Assembly (NCBI GenBank): GCA_003556835.1
Contig: PWQG01000393.1
Span: forward strand, 1 to 7,243
Source of the DNA: Gammaproteobacteria bacterium
GTDB lineage: Bacteria; Pseudomonadota; Gammaproteobacteria; Pseudomonadales; Pseudohongiellaceae
Direction of reading: 5' to 3'
Length of the DNA: 7,243 nt
The notes below the pieces were generated by a model. That model worked only from the letters and a program-made list of their open reading frames with translations. It was not told where the DNA came from and ran no database searches. Of this stretch, positions 1 to 6,138 are shown piece by piece. Position 1 is the first letter of the stretch, and each line of letters starts with the position of its first letter. The translations under genes were made by a program, and so were the position numbers.

Positions 1-2
1 AA

Positions 3-689
3 ATGAACTCCGGTCCGGGTTTCCGTATCAGGCTGGACATTGAACGTCCTTCCCGCGAACTTATCGACCAGTTTCGACAGTTTGATACGCCGGATATCTC
101 GGACATGCTCAACAGAATGTATGCCATGAATAACGACATACATGACATGTCCGGCGGCGGTCCCATATGTGGTCCAGCCTGTACCGTCAAGGTTTTCCCG
201 GGCGACAACCTGATGGTGCACAAGGTTCTGGACGTGGCCAAACCCGGCGATGTGGTGGTCGTGGATGCGGGCGGCAGCAAAAGCAATGCCGTGCTCGGAG
301 ATCTCATCTGCACCAAGGCCAGGCACCGTGGCATCTCAGCCTTTGTCATTGACGGTCTGGTGCGTGATCTGCCGGACATAATCGCCGACGGCTTTCCCGT
401 ATTTGCTTGCGGGGAAACACCAATAGGGCCCTTGCACCGTGGACCGGGTGAAATCAACTTTACTGTCTCCTGTGGGGGTGTGGTAGTCAATCCCGGCGAC
501 ATTATCGTTGGAGACAAAGCCGGAATCGTCGTGATCAGAAAGGATTTTGCCAGCGAAACCCTGCAGCGACTGTATGAACAGAAAGCGACGCTCGACCCCT
601 ATGTGAACAGCGTCAAAAGAGGAGAGTTCTCCAACGAATGGGTGGACAGGTACCTGAATGAAACAAACTGCACCATTACCCCAGGCTAG
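3..689 (+). CDS. RraA / HMG-aldolase-like family protein
   Basis: This 228-residue protein belongs to the RraA-like superfamily, which includes class II 4-hydroxy-4-methyl-2-oxoglutarate / 4-carboxy-4-hydroxy-2-oxoadipate aldolases and the RNase E inhibitor RraA. The family signature is clear: a GDVVVVDAGG strand (about residues 82-91), then GDLICTKA at 99-106 fitting the G-x3-hydrophobic-x3-A pattern, then VIDGLVRD ending in R121-D122. In the aldolases this Arg-Asp pair helps bind the divalent metal and pyruvoyl group. A second GD-containing strand (PGDIIVGDKAG) lies near residue 165. The fold is normally a cytosolic trimer or hexamer. The ATG has only two bases in front of it, so its ribosome site cannot be judged, but the N-terminus (ERPSRELIDQF, then DTPDISDML) starts where family members usually do, so the protein is probably near full length. 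The end overlaps the next gene by 32 nt, which implies co-transcription. Substrate is unknown: aldolase or decarboxylase-like chemistry on a 2-oxo acid is inferred, and a regulatory RraA role is less likely given the metabolic neighbours. Confidence 0.85.
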   Translation: MNSGPGFRIRLDIERPSRELIDQFRQFDTPDISDMLNRMYAMNNDIHDMSGGGPICGPACTVKVFPGDNLMVHKVLDVAKPGDVVVVDAGGSKSNAVLGDLICTKARHRGISAFVIDGLVRDLPDIIADGFPVFACGETPIGPLHRGPGEINFTVSCGGVVVNPGDIIVGDKAGIVVIRKDFASETLQRLYEQKATLDPYVNSVKRGEFSNEWVDRYLNETNCTITPG

Positions 690-1779
690 CCACGCGTCAT
701 CGTGGTACCGATATGACATGCTGCCAGTCAGACATGTCTTCGAACTCGTGCGCGCCAGAGTACCATCCCGAGAGCGCTCGCTGGAAAGTCGTTTTGCGAT
801 GATCAGGTCACGATTCTTTGATGCTTATTGGAAGAGTGTGGCCGAGGATATCGGCGCGGATATCGATCCCATTGGTGACGAATTCCATAGATTGAGCAAA
901 GGGGGAAAGCGGACCTTTGTACGCCAGGGGGAAGTGATGCTTGACGATCATCTGACCTTGCGTATTGCGGGGAACAAACCTCTGGTGAACAGGTTGTTGC
1001 AAGAGCAGGGCTACCAGGTTCCTGACTACATGGAATACGGACTTCGGAGTGTTGATAAGGCCTTGCATTTCATGCAGTCCAGTGGGGGTAACTATGTGGT
1101 AAAACCGGCCAGCGGAGCCGCCGGGGGTCGTGGTGTATGCACCAAGATCGATAGCAGGTCGCGTTTGTTGCAGGCTTCCTGCAAGGCTGCCGTGCATTCA
1201 TCCAATGCTGCGTTGATGATAGAAAAGGAGCATGTTGGCGGCAATTATCGTTTGTTGTATCTGGACGGTGAGTTCATCGATGCCATACGCCGCGAATCAC
1301 CCGTACTGGTCGGCGACGGCCACAGTACGATCAAAACGCTTGTGGAAAGGGAAAACGCGAGCCGACTGCGCGACGAAGTAGCCTTGTCACCGCTGACCCT
1401 GGATCTGGATGCTAGGTACACACTCGCGGACCAGGGTTTGTCTAGCCGCCATGTGATCCCTGCTGGTGAAAGCGTGACAATCAAGACCGCGAGTAACCAA
1501 TATTCGAGAAGCCAGAACCGGACAGTGAAGGACTCTGTACATCCTTCCATTATTGAGTTTGGTCGGGACATATCCAGGGCTCTGGGCGTGACCCTGTCGG
1601 GGGTGGACCTCATGTTGAACGATCACACCCTGCCGCTTGATGAGAGCCACTGCCGGCTCAACGAAATTAATACTACCCCCGGACTCCACCATCATGCCCT
1701 GATTGCCAATACGGAATCCAGAATACATGTTGGTTCCTTGATACTTGACTATATATTCAGATATAAGGCGGGAATATGA
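658..1779 (+). CDS. stand-alone cyanophycin-synthetase-like ATP-grasp ligase
   Basis: This 373-residue protein carries an ATP-grasp domain most like that of cyanophycin synthetase (CphA) and the GshF-type glutathione synthetase module. Visible landmarks: LRIAGNKPLVNRLLQEQGY (about 101-119), the pre-ATP-grasp helix; VVKPASGAAGGRGV around K149 and the glycine-rich ATP loop (152-159); NYRLLYLDGEF from N196; VGDGHSTI soon after; and metal ligands D317 in GVDLM plus E336 and N338 in LNEINTTPG. Family chemistry is ATP-dependent acyl-phosphate formation followed by attack of an amine, giving an amide. CphA itself is more than twice as long because of a C-terminal Mur-ligase-like module, which is absent here, so cyanophycin synthesis is not indicated. 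The ATG at 658 has a weak GGACAGG about 7 nt upstream and lies inside the preceding gene; an in-frame ATG at 718 has no good ribosome site. It ends in an ATGA overlap with the next ligase, suggesting translational coupling. Substrates cannot be read from the sequence. Confidence 0.85.
   Translation: MKQTAPLPQASHASSWYRYDMLPVRHVFELVRARVPSRERSLESRFAMIRSRFFDAYWKSVAEDIGADIDPIGDEFHRLSKGGKRTFVRQGEVMLDDHLTLRIAGNKPLVNRLLQEQGYQVPDYMEYGLRSVDKALHFMQSSGGNYVVKPASGAAGGRGVCTKIDSRSRLLQASCKAAVHSSNAALMIEKEHVGGNYRLLYLDGEFIDAIRRESPVLVGDGHSTIKTLVERENASRLRDEVALSPLTLDLDARYTLADQGLSSRHVIPAGESVTIKTASNQYSRSQNRTVKDSVHPSIIEFGRDISRALGVTLSGVDLMLNDHTLPLDESHCRLNEINTTPGLHHHALIANTESRIHVGSLILDYIFRYKAGI
1765..1768 (+). promoter_or_regulatory. 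ribosome binding site for the second ATP-grasp gene
   Basis: AAGG, followed by seven bases and then the ATG at 1776, inside the end of the preceding gene. It supports 1776 as the start and coupled translation across the ATGA junction at 1776-1779. Confidence 0.5.
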
Positions 1780-3056
1780 ACGTGCCCGGGAAGGATGGAT
1801 GCGGTACGCCCCCAGCGCTCGTGCTTGGCGGAGAAGAAAACGCGTTGAGCATAGTGCGTAGTTTCGGTAGGCGAAAAATTCCGGTCTATGTATGCGCGTC
1901 GGAAGGGTGTTTTGCTTTCAAATCGCGCTATTGCAGTGAAGCATTGGTCATACCCGCCGGCGAAAGCCAGAAACAATACTGGAGCAGATTCCTTCTCGAT
2001 GGGGATAGTGAAAAACTTCGCGGAGCGGTGATTTTTCCTGGTGACGATGAGGCGGTTGAATATCTGGCGGAAAATCGTAACAAGCTGGCACAGCGTTTTG
2101 TGGTCGATGACACGCTCCCCGGGATCAGCACCGCCATGCTCAGCAAACTATCCACGCTCGAGTTAGCGCGAAAAGCCGGTTGCCCAACGCCCGCTTTCTA
2201 TCACGTGGAATCGGTAAGGGATGTTGAGCAAATGGAGGACGGGATTCGTTTTCCCATAATGGTCAAACCCGTTCATTCCCACCGGTTCCGCGAGCACTAT
2301 ACAGACAAGAAGTATCTGATTGCCGGCAACAAGGCTGAACTGCGAGATAAAGTCCGGGAAATGCTTGCCAAGGGCTTGAAGATGATTGTCACGGAAATAA
2401 TCCCCGGGCCTGATCACTTGCAAAGCGCCTACTTCTGCTACATGACCCGTAATGGACAGACCCTTTTCGAGTATACCCACCAGATCTATCGCCGATATCC
2501 CAAGAACTCTGGTGCAGCCTGCCTGACAATAAGTAAACGGCTTCCTGCTACTGAGGCCATGGGGCGACGCTTTTTCCATGGTATAGGTTTTGCCGGTCTG
2601 GGGCATGTCGAGTTCAAGTATGACGAACGTGATGGTCAGTTGAAGATCATCGAATGCAATCCACGCACCTCGGCCGCCCAGGCGGTGGTGAGCAAGAGTG
2701 GATTGGATATGCCGTGGCTCATCTACAACTACCTGCTCACTGGTGAGAAGCCGACGAAACCCGGTTTCCGCGAAGGCGTACGTCGCTGGTGGGTGATTCT
2801 GGATATTCTCGCATTCTTTGAGTTGCGAAGGCTGCGAGAAATCAATCTGTCCCAATGGCTGCGCAGCATAAAAGGCCCTCCCCTGGTATTCCCCTATTTT
2901 TGCCTGGATGACCCGGTACCTTTTATCAACAAGGCCTGGAAACACATCACTCACACATTCGGAAAGAAAGTTGGAGTCCATGGAAAGAGAAAAAAGAATA
3001 ATGCACGACGAACTGCTCGTGTGGACGATAAGGCTTCTGAAAAAGGCAGGTTTTGA
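1776..3056 (+). CDS. ATP-grasp carboxylate-amine ligase (D-aspartate ligase-like)
   Basis: This 426-residue protein is an ATP-grasp enzyme of the carboxylate-amine ligase / D-aspartate ligase-like type, distinct in sequence from the ligase just upstream. Order of parts: an N-terminal Rossmann-like pre-ATP-grasp region (LVLGGEENALSIVRSF, 15-30; FPGDDEAVEYL, 87-97), the ATP-binding lysine in IMVKPVHSHRF (K164), a VTEIIPGPD segment (205-213), and the C-terminal metal site formed by E279 in GHVEFKY and E293/N295 in IIECNPRTS. Such enzymes activate a carboxylate as acyl phosphate and couple it to an amine. The start is supported by AAGG seven bases upstream and by the ATGA junction. After the ATP-grasp core comes a region rich in aromatics and Trp (about 330-395), then a Lys/Arg-rich tail that is encoded where the next gene already begins. 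That tail may be non-functional read-on into the neighbour. Both acid and amine substrates are unknown. Confidence 0.83.
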   Translation: MNVPGKDGCGTPPALVLGGEENALSIVRSFGRRKIPVYVCASEGCFAFKSRYCSEALVIPAGESQKQYWSRFLLDGDSEKLRGAVIFPGDDEAVEYLAENRNKLAQRFVVDDTLPGISTAMLSKLSTLELARKAGCPTPAFYHVESVRDVEQMEDGIRFPIMVKPVHSHRFREHYTDKKYLIAGNKAELRDKVREMLAKGLKMIVTEIIPGPDHLQSAYFCYMTRNGQTLFEYTHQIYRRYPKNSGAACLTISKRLPATEAMGRRFFHGIGFAGLGHVEFKYDERDGQLKIIECNPRTSAAQAVVSKSGLDMPWLIYNYLLTGEKPTKPGFREGVRRWWVILDILAFFELRRLREINLSQWLRSIKGPPLVFPYFCLDDPVPFINKAWKHITHTFGKKVGVHGKRKKNNARRTARVDDKASEKGRF

Positions 3057-4080
3057 CAACGAACAGGGTCTCCGGTTTGCGGAAGCGTTGATATGGAGTG
3101 ATCTGGTGGGCCGCGACACCCATGGCATATGGCGCCTGCCCGCGTACCTTGCCCGGCTTGAAGCGAGACTCATCAAGTGCCCCTGTAGCCCCACCCTGTG
3201 CGCAGATAGTCAGGCTGTGGCAGTCATGGATGGTGATCAGGGCCTGGGTCATTACGTTGGGCATGAAGCCATGAGCCTGGCCATTGGAAAAGCTGCCAAG
3301 TTCGGTGTGGGTGCCGTGGGTGTTCACAATAGCAATCACTTTGGTACTGGGGCTTACTTCGTCAATCTTGCAGCAGAAAACAATATGATCGGTCTGGCGT
3401 TCAGCAACTCTGTTGCCAGAGTGGCTGCGTACGGTGGGAGAGAACCCGTGTTTGGCACCAACCCATTTGCGTTCGGGGTGCCTGGTCGTGAGGGGAAAAA
3501 CATGCTTCTGGATATGTCCACATCCGGGCTGTGTGGTTCGCAGGTGATGAAATACGCCGAGGAAGGAAAGCCGTTGCCGGAGGGAATTGCCGTGGATGCT
3601 CAGGGCAAAAGTGTTCTGGACGCGCGGGAGCTGGACAGCGCGGCACTATTGCCTTTTGGAGGTGCCAGGGGCTATGGCATCGCACTCATGATAGAGATCC
3701 TTTCTTCGGTTCTGACAGGTGCGTTGTTCTCTACAAAAGTCAATTCGATGTTCAAGAATTTCAATGACTCCGGGGAGAACGGCCACTTTTTCCTTGCCAT
3801 CGATCTGAGCCAGATGGGGAGTCCGGAGGTTTTCTCCGAGCGCCTTGAGTCACTGTTCAGCACGGTGCGAAGCAGTGGCAATGCCGAGGGAGATGTGCTT
3901 GTTCCCGGTGATACCCGGTGGTTACGGAAACAGGAGAATACGGAGCTTGGCATTCCGGTTGATCCACTTACTTTTCTGGGGCTTGAAAAACTGTCTGTAC
4001 GCTTCGGTATTTCCGCGCCAGAACAAGTGCGGAATGATGGTCCTGGCGAGTTGTCTGCCCCGCTCGCAATTAAACTATAG
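2980..4080 (+). CDS. malate/L-lactate dehydrogenase family (Ldh_2) oxidoreductase
   Basis: This protein (366 residues from the ATG at 2980) belongs to the Ldh_2 family of NAD(P)-dependent oxidoreductases, which includes ureidoglycolate dehydrogenase AllD, 2,3-diketogulonate reductase YiaK, sulfolactate dehydrogenase ComC and the cyclic imine reductase DpkA. Seen directly: GRDTHGIWRLP with H48 and R52 (the family D-S/T-H-G active-site motif), DGDQGLGH (84-91), NSNHFGTGAY from N117 with H120, GTNPFAFGVPG (159-169), LDMSTS (177-182) and LPFGGARGYGIA near 224-235. Length is normal for the family, with no internal gap. It probably reduces a 2-oxo acid or cyclic imine, or runs in reverse, in the cytoplasm. 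The frame is open back to an ATG at 2908 with no ribosome site; 2980 has GGAG only 3 nt upstream, and 3001 is another option. All of these overlap the preceding gene. Unusually, three Cys fall within eight residues (67, 69, 74). Exact substrate is unknown. Confidence 0.87.
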   Translation: MEREKRIMHDELLVWTIRLLKKAGFDNEQGLRFAEALIWSDLVGRDTHGIWRLPAYLARLEARLIKCPCSPTLCADSQAVAVMDGDQGLGHYVGHEAMSLAIGKAAKFGVGAVGVHNSNHFGTGAYFVNLAAENNMIGLAFSNSVARVAAYGGREPVFGTNPFAFGVPGREGKNMLLDMSTSGLCGSQVMKYAEEGKPLPEGIAVDAQGKSVLDARELDSAALLPFGGARGYGIALMIEILSSVLTGALFSTKVNSMFKNFNDSGENGHFFLAIDLSQMGSPEVFSERLESLFSTVRSSGNAEGDVLVPGDTRWLRKQENTELGIPVDPLTFLGLEKLSVRFGISAPEQVRNDGPGELSAPLAIKL

Positions 4081-4101
4081 CCCGAGCAACGTGATTACAA
4101 T

Positions 4102-4105
4102 GAGG
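4102..4105 (+). promoter_or_regulatory. ribosome binding site for the asnB-type gene
   Basis: GAGG, seven bases before the ATG at 4113, in the 32-nt gap after the dehydrogenase. The spacing is ideal and it fixes the start that places the catalytic Cys at position 2. Confidence 0.65.
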
Positions 4106-4112
4106 TTGGTGT

Positions 4113-4487
4113 ATGTGTGGAATTGCAGGTGTCTTTGGAATACAGGGACAGCCAGTTGGATTTGAGGAAGTTCAGGCGATGTGTGACGTGATCATTCATC
4201 GAGGGCCCGATGACGAAGGGTATTTTATTGATGACAACATCGGTATGGGAATGCGCCGACTGAGTGTCATCGACCTGGAAACCGGGCAGCAGCCAGTGAG
4301 CAATGTGGAAGGCAGTGTGCAGGTCGTGATGAACGGAGAGATCTACAACTACCAGGAGATCCGAAAGGAACTGCAGGCCATGGGATGCACGTTCTCCACC
4401 TCGGGTGATACAGAGGTCATCGTTCACCTGTATGACCAATACGGTATCGATTGCGTGCATAAACTGCGTGGCATGTTTGCGTTTTAG
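4113..4487 (+). CDS. asnB: asparagine synthetase B-type amidotransferase, glutaminase half (ends at in-frame TAG)
   Basis: This is the N-terminal class II glutamine amidotransferase domain of a glutamine-hydrolysing asparagine synthetase. It would release ammonia from glutamine for the synthetase domain encoded downstream in the same frame. Seen directly: MCGIAGVFG with the nucleophilic Cys2, HRGPDDEG (29-36), R48/R49 in MRRLSVIDL, NGEIYN (74-79) and SGDTEV (97-102), all the usual glutamine-pocket motifs. The start has a good GAGG site seven bases upstream. Translation runs LRGMFAF and then meets TAG at codon 125, where family members normally continue with Ala then LWD. Codons after the stop (LWDKKRQR) resume the family sequence at once, so this piece and 4512-6059 are one gene of 648 codon positions. 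As written it would yield a 124-residue glutaminase fragment. It may be a pseudogene, a base-call error or read-through. The related amidotransferases of polysaccharide loci share this architecture. Confidence 0.85.
   Translation: MCGIAGVFGIQGQPVGFEEVQAMCDVIIHRGPDDEGYFIDDNIGMGMRRLSVIDLETGQQPVSNVEGSVQVVMNGEIYNYQEIRKELQAMGCTFSTSGDTEVIVHLYDQYGIDCVHKLRGMFAF
4485..4487 (+). other. in-frame amber codon interrupting asnB
   Basis: TAG lies in the same reading frame as both flanking segments, between MFAF and LWDKK. No shift of frame is involved. Two neighbouring genes (ending at 689 and 4080) use TAG as their ordinary terminator, so whole-genome reassignment of TAG is unlikely. Confidence 0.9.
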
Positions 4488-4511
4488 CTTTGGGACAAGA
4501 AGCGGCAGAGG

Positions 4512-6059
4512 TTGATGCTCGTGCGTGACCGTCTGGGGAAGAAACCTTTGTACTACGGAGAGTTCCAGGGGCGACTGGTGTACGCTTCGGAAATCAAATC
4601 GATATTGCAACTGCCCTATGTCGATCGTGAGCTGAACTGGGCCTCGGTGGGTCATCTGTTTTCGTTTCTAACAACACCGCCTGCGGAAAGCATAGTGGAA
4701 GGAATCAGAAAACTTGAGCCCGGCCATATGCTCACCATCGAGGCAGGGCAGGCTCCGACCATCACGTCCTACTGGGATGTGCAGTTCGAACCGGACTACT
4801 CCCGCAGTGAGAAAGATACGGTGGAGACGCTTCTTGAGACGCTGCAAGAGTCTGTTCGCATACGCATGAGAAGTGATGTTCCCTATGGCGCGTTTCTGAG
4901 CGGGGGCATTGACTCCAGCGCCGTGGTGGCGATGATGGCACGCGAGTCCTCCAAGCCTGTAAAGACGTTTTCGATCGGTTTTTCAGAGCAGGCCTTCAAT
5001 GAGGCGCCCTATGCCCGTCAGGTTGCAGACGCATTGGGAACCGACCATCATGAACTCATCCTGGAGCCCGATGTGCTGGATATTCTGGATGATTTGATCT
5101 GGTACCTGGATGAGCCTTTCGGCGACTCATCGGCAATTCCCACCTACATGGTATCCAAGATGGCGGCTGAGAAGGTGACAGTGGCGCTGTCCGGCGATGG
5201 TGGCGATGAAATCTTCGGTGGTTACGACAAGTACCTGAAGGAGCAGAAGGAGCGCCAGCGAGAACGCATCCCCTACCCTGTACGCCGTATGTTGGGGGTC
5301 ATCGGTGCTGGCATGAAGGAAGGAATGAAAGGACGAAATTTCCTCAGGCATATTGCATTGAATGGCGCTGAACGCTACCTGGATGCTGGCAAGCTGTTCG
5401 GCAGGCAGGAGCAGCGTGGTCTTTTCCAGAGAGAGGCGGCCGAAAGAATACTCGCTACCGACCCACTGGCTTACAAGCGTGAGTGCCTGGAAAAGGAAAG
5501 TGATCACTGGCTGTCATCGGTGCAGTACAATGACATCAAGAACTATCTGCCGCTTGATATCATGACCAAAGTCGATCGCATGAGCATGGCCCATTCGTTG
5601 GAAGCACGCTCTCCATTGCTCGATCATAAGCTGGTGGAGTTTGCTGCCACGATTCCTCCTGAAATGAAACTGCATAATGGCAACACGAAACACATACTCA
5701 AACAGTCGATGCGTGGCATTCTTCCGGATTCCATTATCGATCGTCGTAAACAGGGGTTCGCTGTACCGCTGGGGGCTTGGTTCCGTGGAGAGATGAGTGA
5801 CTTCGTGCGCGACCTGCTGTTTTCCGCATCAAGCCGTTCACGGAATATTTTCAATGTCGATTACATAGAGCGCCTGCTGTCACTCCATCAACGGGGACGA
5901 GAAGCCGACCTGCAACTGTGGACATTGATATCCTTTGAGCTGTGGTGTCGAACCTTCCTGGATCAGCCTGTCGTGCGCCGCAAAACAGATCCGCGAAAAT
6001 ACGGCAGCCACTATACCGGTAGCGCGGCGGTGATCCGTAGAAAAGCCGTATCGGCATAA
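4512..6059 (+). CDS. asnB: asparagine synthetase B-type amidotransferase, synthetase half
   Basis: This continues the gene begun at 4113, in the same frame and immediately after the amber codon. It encodes the ATP-pyrophosphatase synthetase domain that adenylates a carboxylate (Asp in true AsnB) and replaces AMP with ammonia. Numbered from 4113, the motifs are: VRDRLGKKPLYY just after the break, the PP-loop SGGIDSS (263-269), the SGDGGDEIFGGY signature (360-371), and YLPLDIMTKVDRMSM (478-492) with LEARSPLLDH next to it. A C-terminal basic tail of about 25 residues follows FELWCRTFLD. All hallmark motifs are intact and no other stop or shift is seen over about 1.5 kb, so decay, if any, is very recent. 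Possible restart codons are TTG 4512, ATG 4515 and GTG 4521, with AGAGG at 4507-4511, correctly spaced only for GTG 4521. The natural acceptor may be a sugar acid or peptide carboxylate rather than aspartate; this is inferred from the neighbours. Confidence 0.85.
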   Translation: MMLVRDRLGKKPLYYGEFQGRLVYASEIKSILQLPYVDRELNWASVGHLFSFLTTPPAESIVEGIRKLEPGHMLTIEAGQAPTITSYWDVQFEPDYSRSEKDTVETLLETLQESVRIRMRSDVPYGAFLSGGIDSSAVVAMMARESSKPVKTFSIGFSEQAFNEAPYARQVADALGTDHHELILEPDVLDILDDLIWYLDEPFGDSSAIPTYMVSKMAAEKVTVALSGDGGDEIFGGYDKYLKEQKERQRERIPYPVRRMLGVIGAGMKEGMKGRNFLRHIALNGAERYLDAGKLFGRQEQRGLFQREAAERILATDPLAYKRECLEKESDHWLSSVQYNDIKNYLPLDIMTKVDRMSMAHSLEARSPLLDHKLVEFAATIPPEMKLHNGNTKHILKQSMRGILPDSIIDRRKQGFAVPLGAWFRGEMSDFVRDLLFSASSRSRNIFNVDYIERLLSLHQRGREADLQLWTLISFELWCRTFLDQPVVRRKTDPRKYGSHYTGSAAVIRRKAVSA

Positions 6060-6085
6060 GGGCTCGAAGTCTTCGCGAAACAGTG

Positions 6086-6123
6086 GCATTCAATTGCCAA
6101 TGCTGCCTGGCCAAATTCTGGCC
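6086..6123. terminator. two small inverted repeats in the convergent spacer, possible terminator
   Basis: The 79-bp gap between the convergent genes holds GCATT (6086-6090) paired with AATGC (6099-6103), and GGCCA (6109-6113) paired with TGGCC (6119-6123) across a 5-nt loop. Neither hairpin is followed by a T-run on either strand, so a classical Rho-independent terminator is not shown. Placement between two gene ends is the main support. Confidence 0.25.
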
Positions 6124-6138
6124 GCTGCCAAAGTTGCA

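Noticed and set aside
658..1779. Reading the CphA-like protein as a cyanophycin synthetase
   Set aside because: The Mur-ligase-like C-terminal module required for the second amino acid addition is missing and no cyanophycinase is seen nearby.
2908..2979. Upstream ATG at 2908 as the start of the dehydrogenase
   Set aside because: No ribosome site precedes it, and the added residues lie before the usual family N-terminus and deep inside the preceding gene; 2980 or 3001 fits better.
2163..3194. 343-codon open frame on the minus strand antisense to the second ATP-grasp gene
   Set aside because: The plus strand here encodes unmistakable ATP-grasp motifs; the antisense translation shows no recognisable family or domain pattern and spans two real genes.
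4485..4487. Genome-wide reassignment of TAG as a sense codon
   Set aside because: The RraA-like gene (stop 687-689) and the dehydrogenase (stop 4078-4080) both end at TAG at natural family C-termini, and reading on yields no family sequence.
4095..4655. 186-codon minus-strand open frame across the amber region of asnB
   Set aside because: It mirrors the amidotransferase coding sequence and its translation has an unnatural His-rich, low-pattern composition; it gives no reason to think the amber is the edge of another gene.
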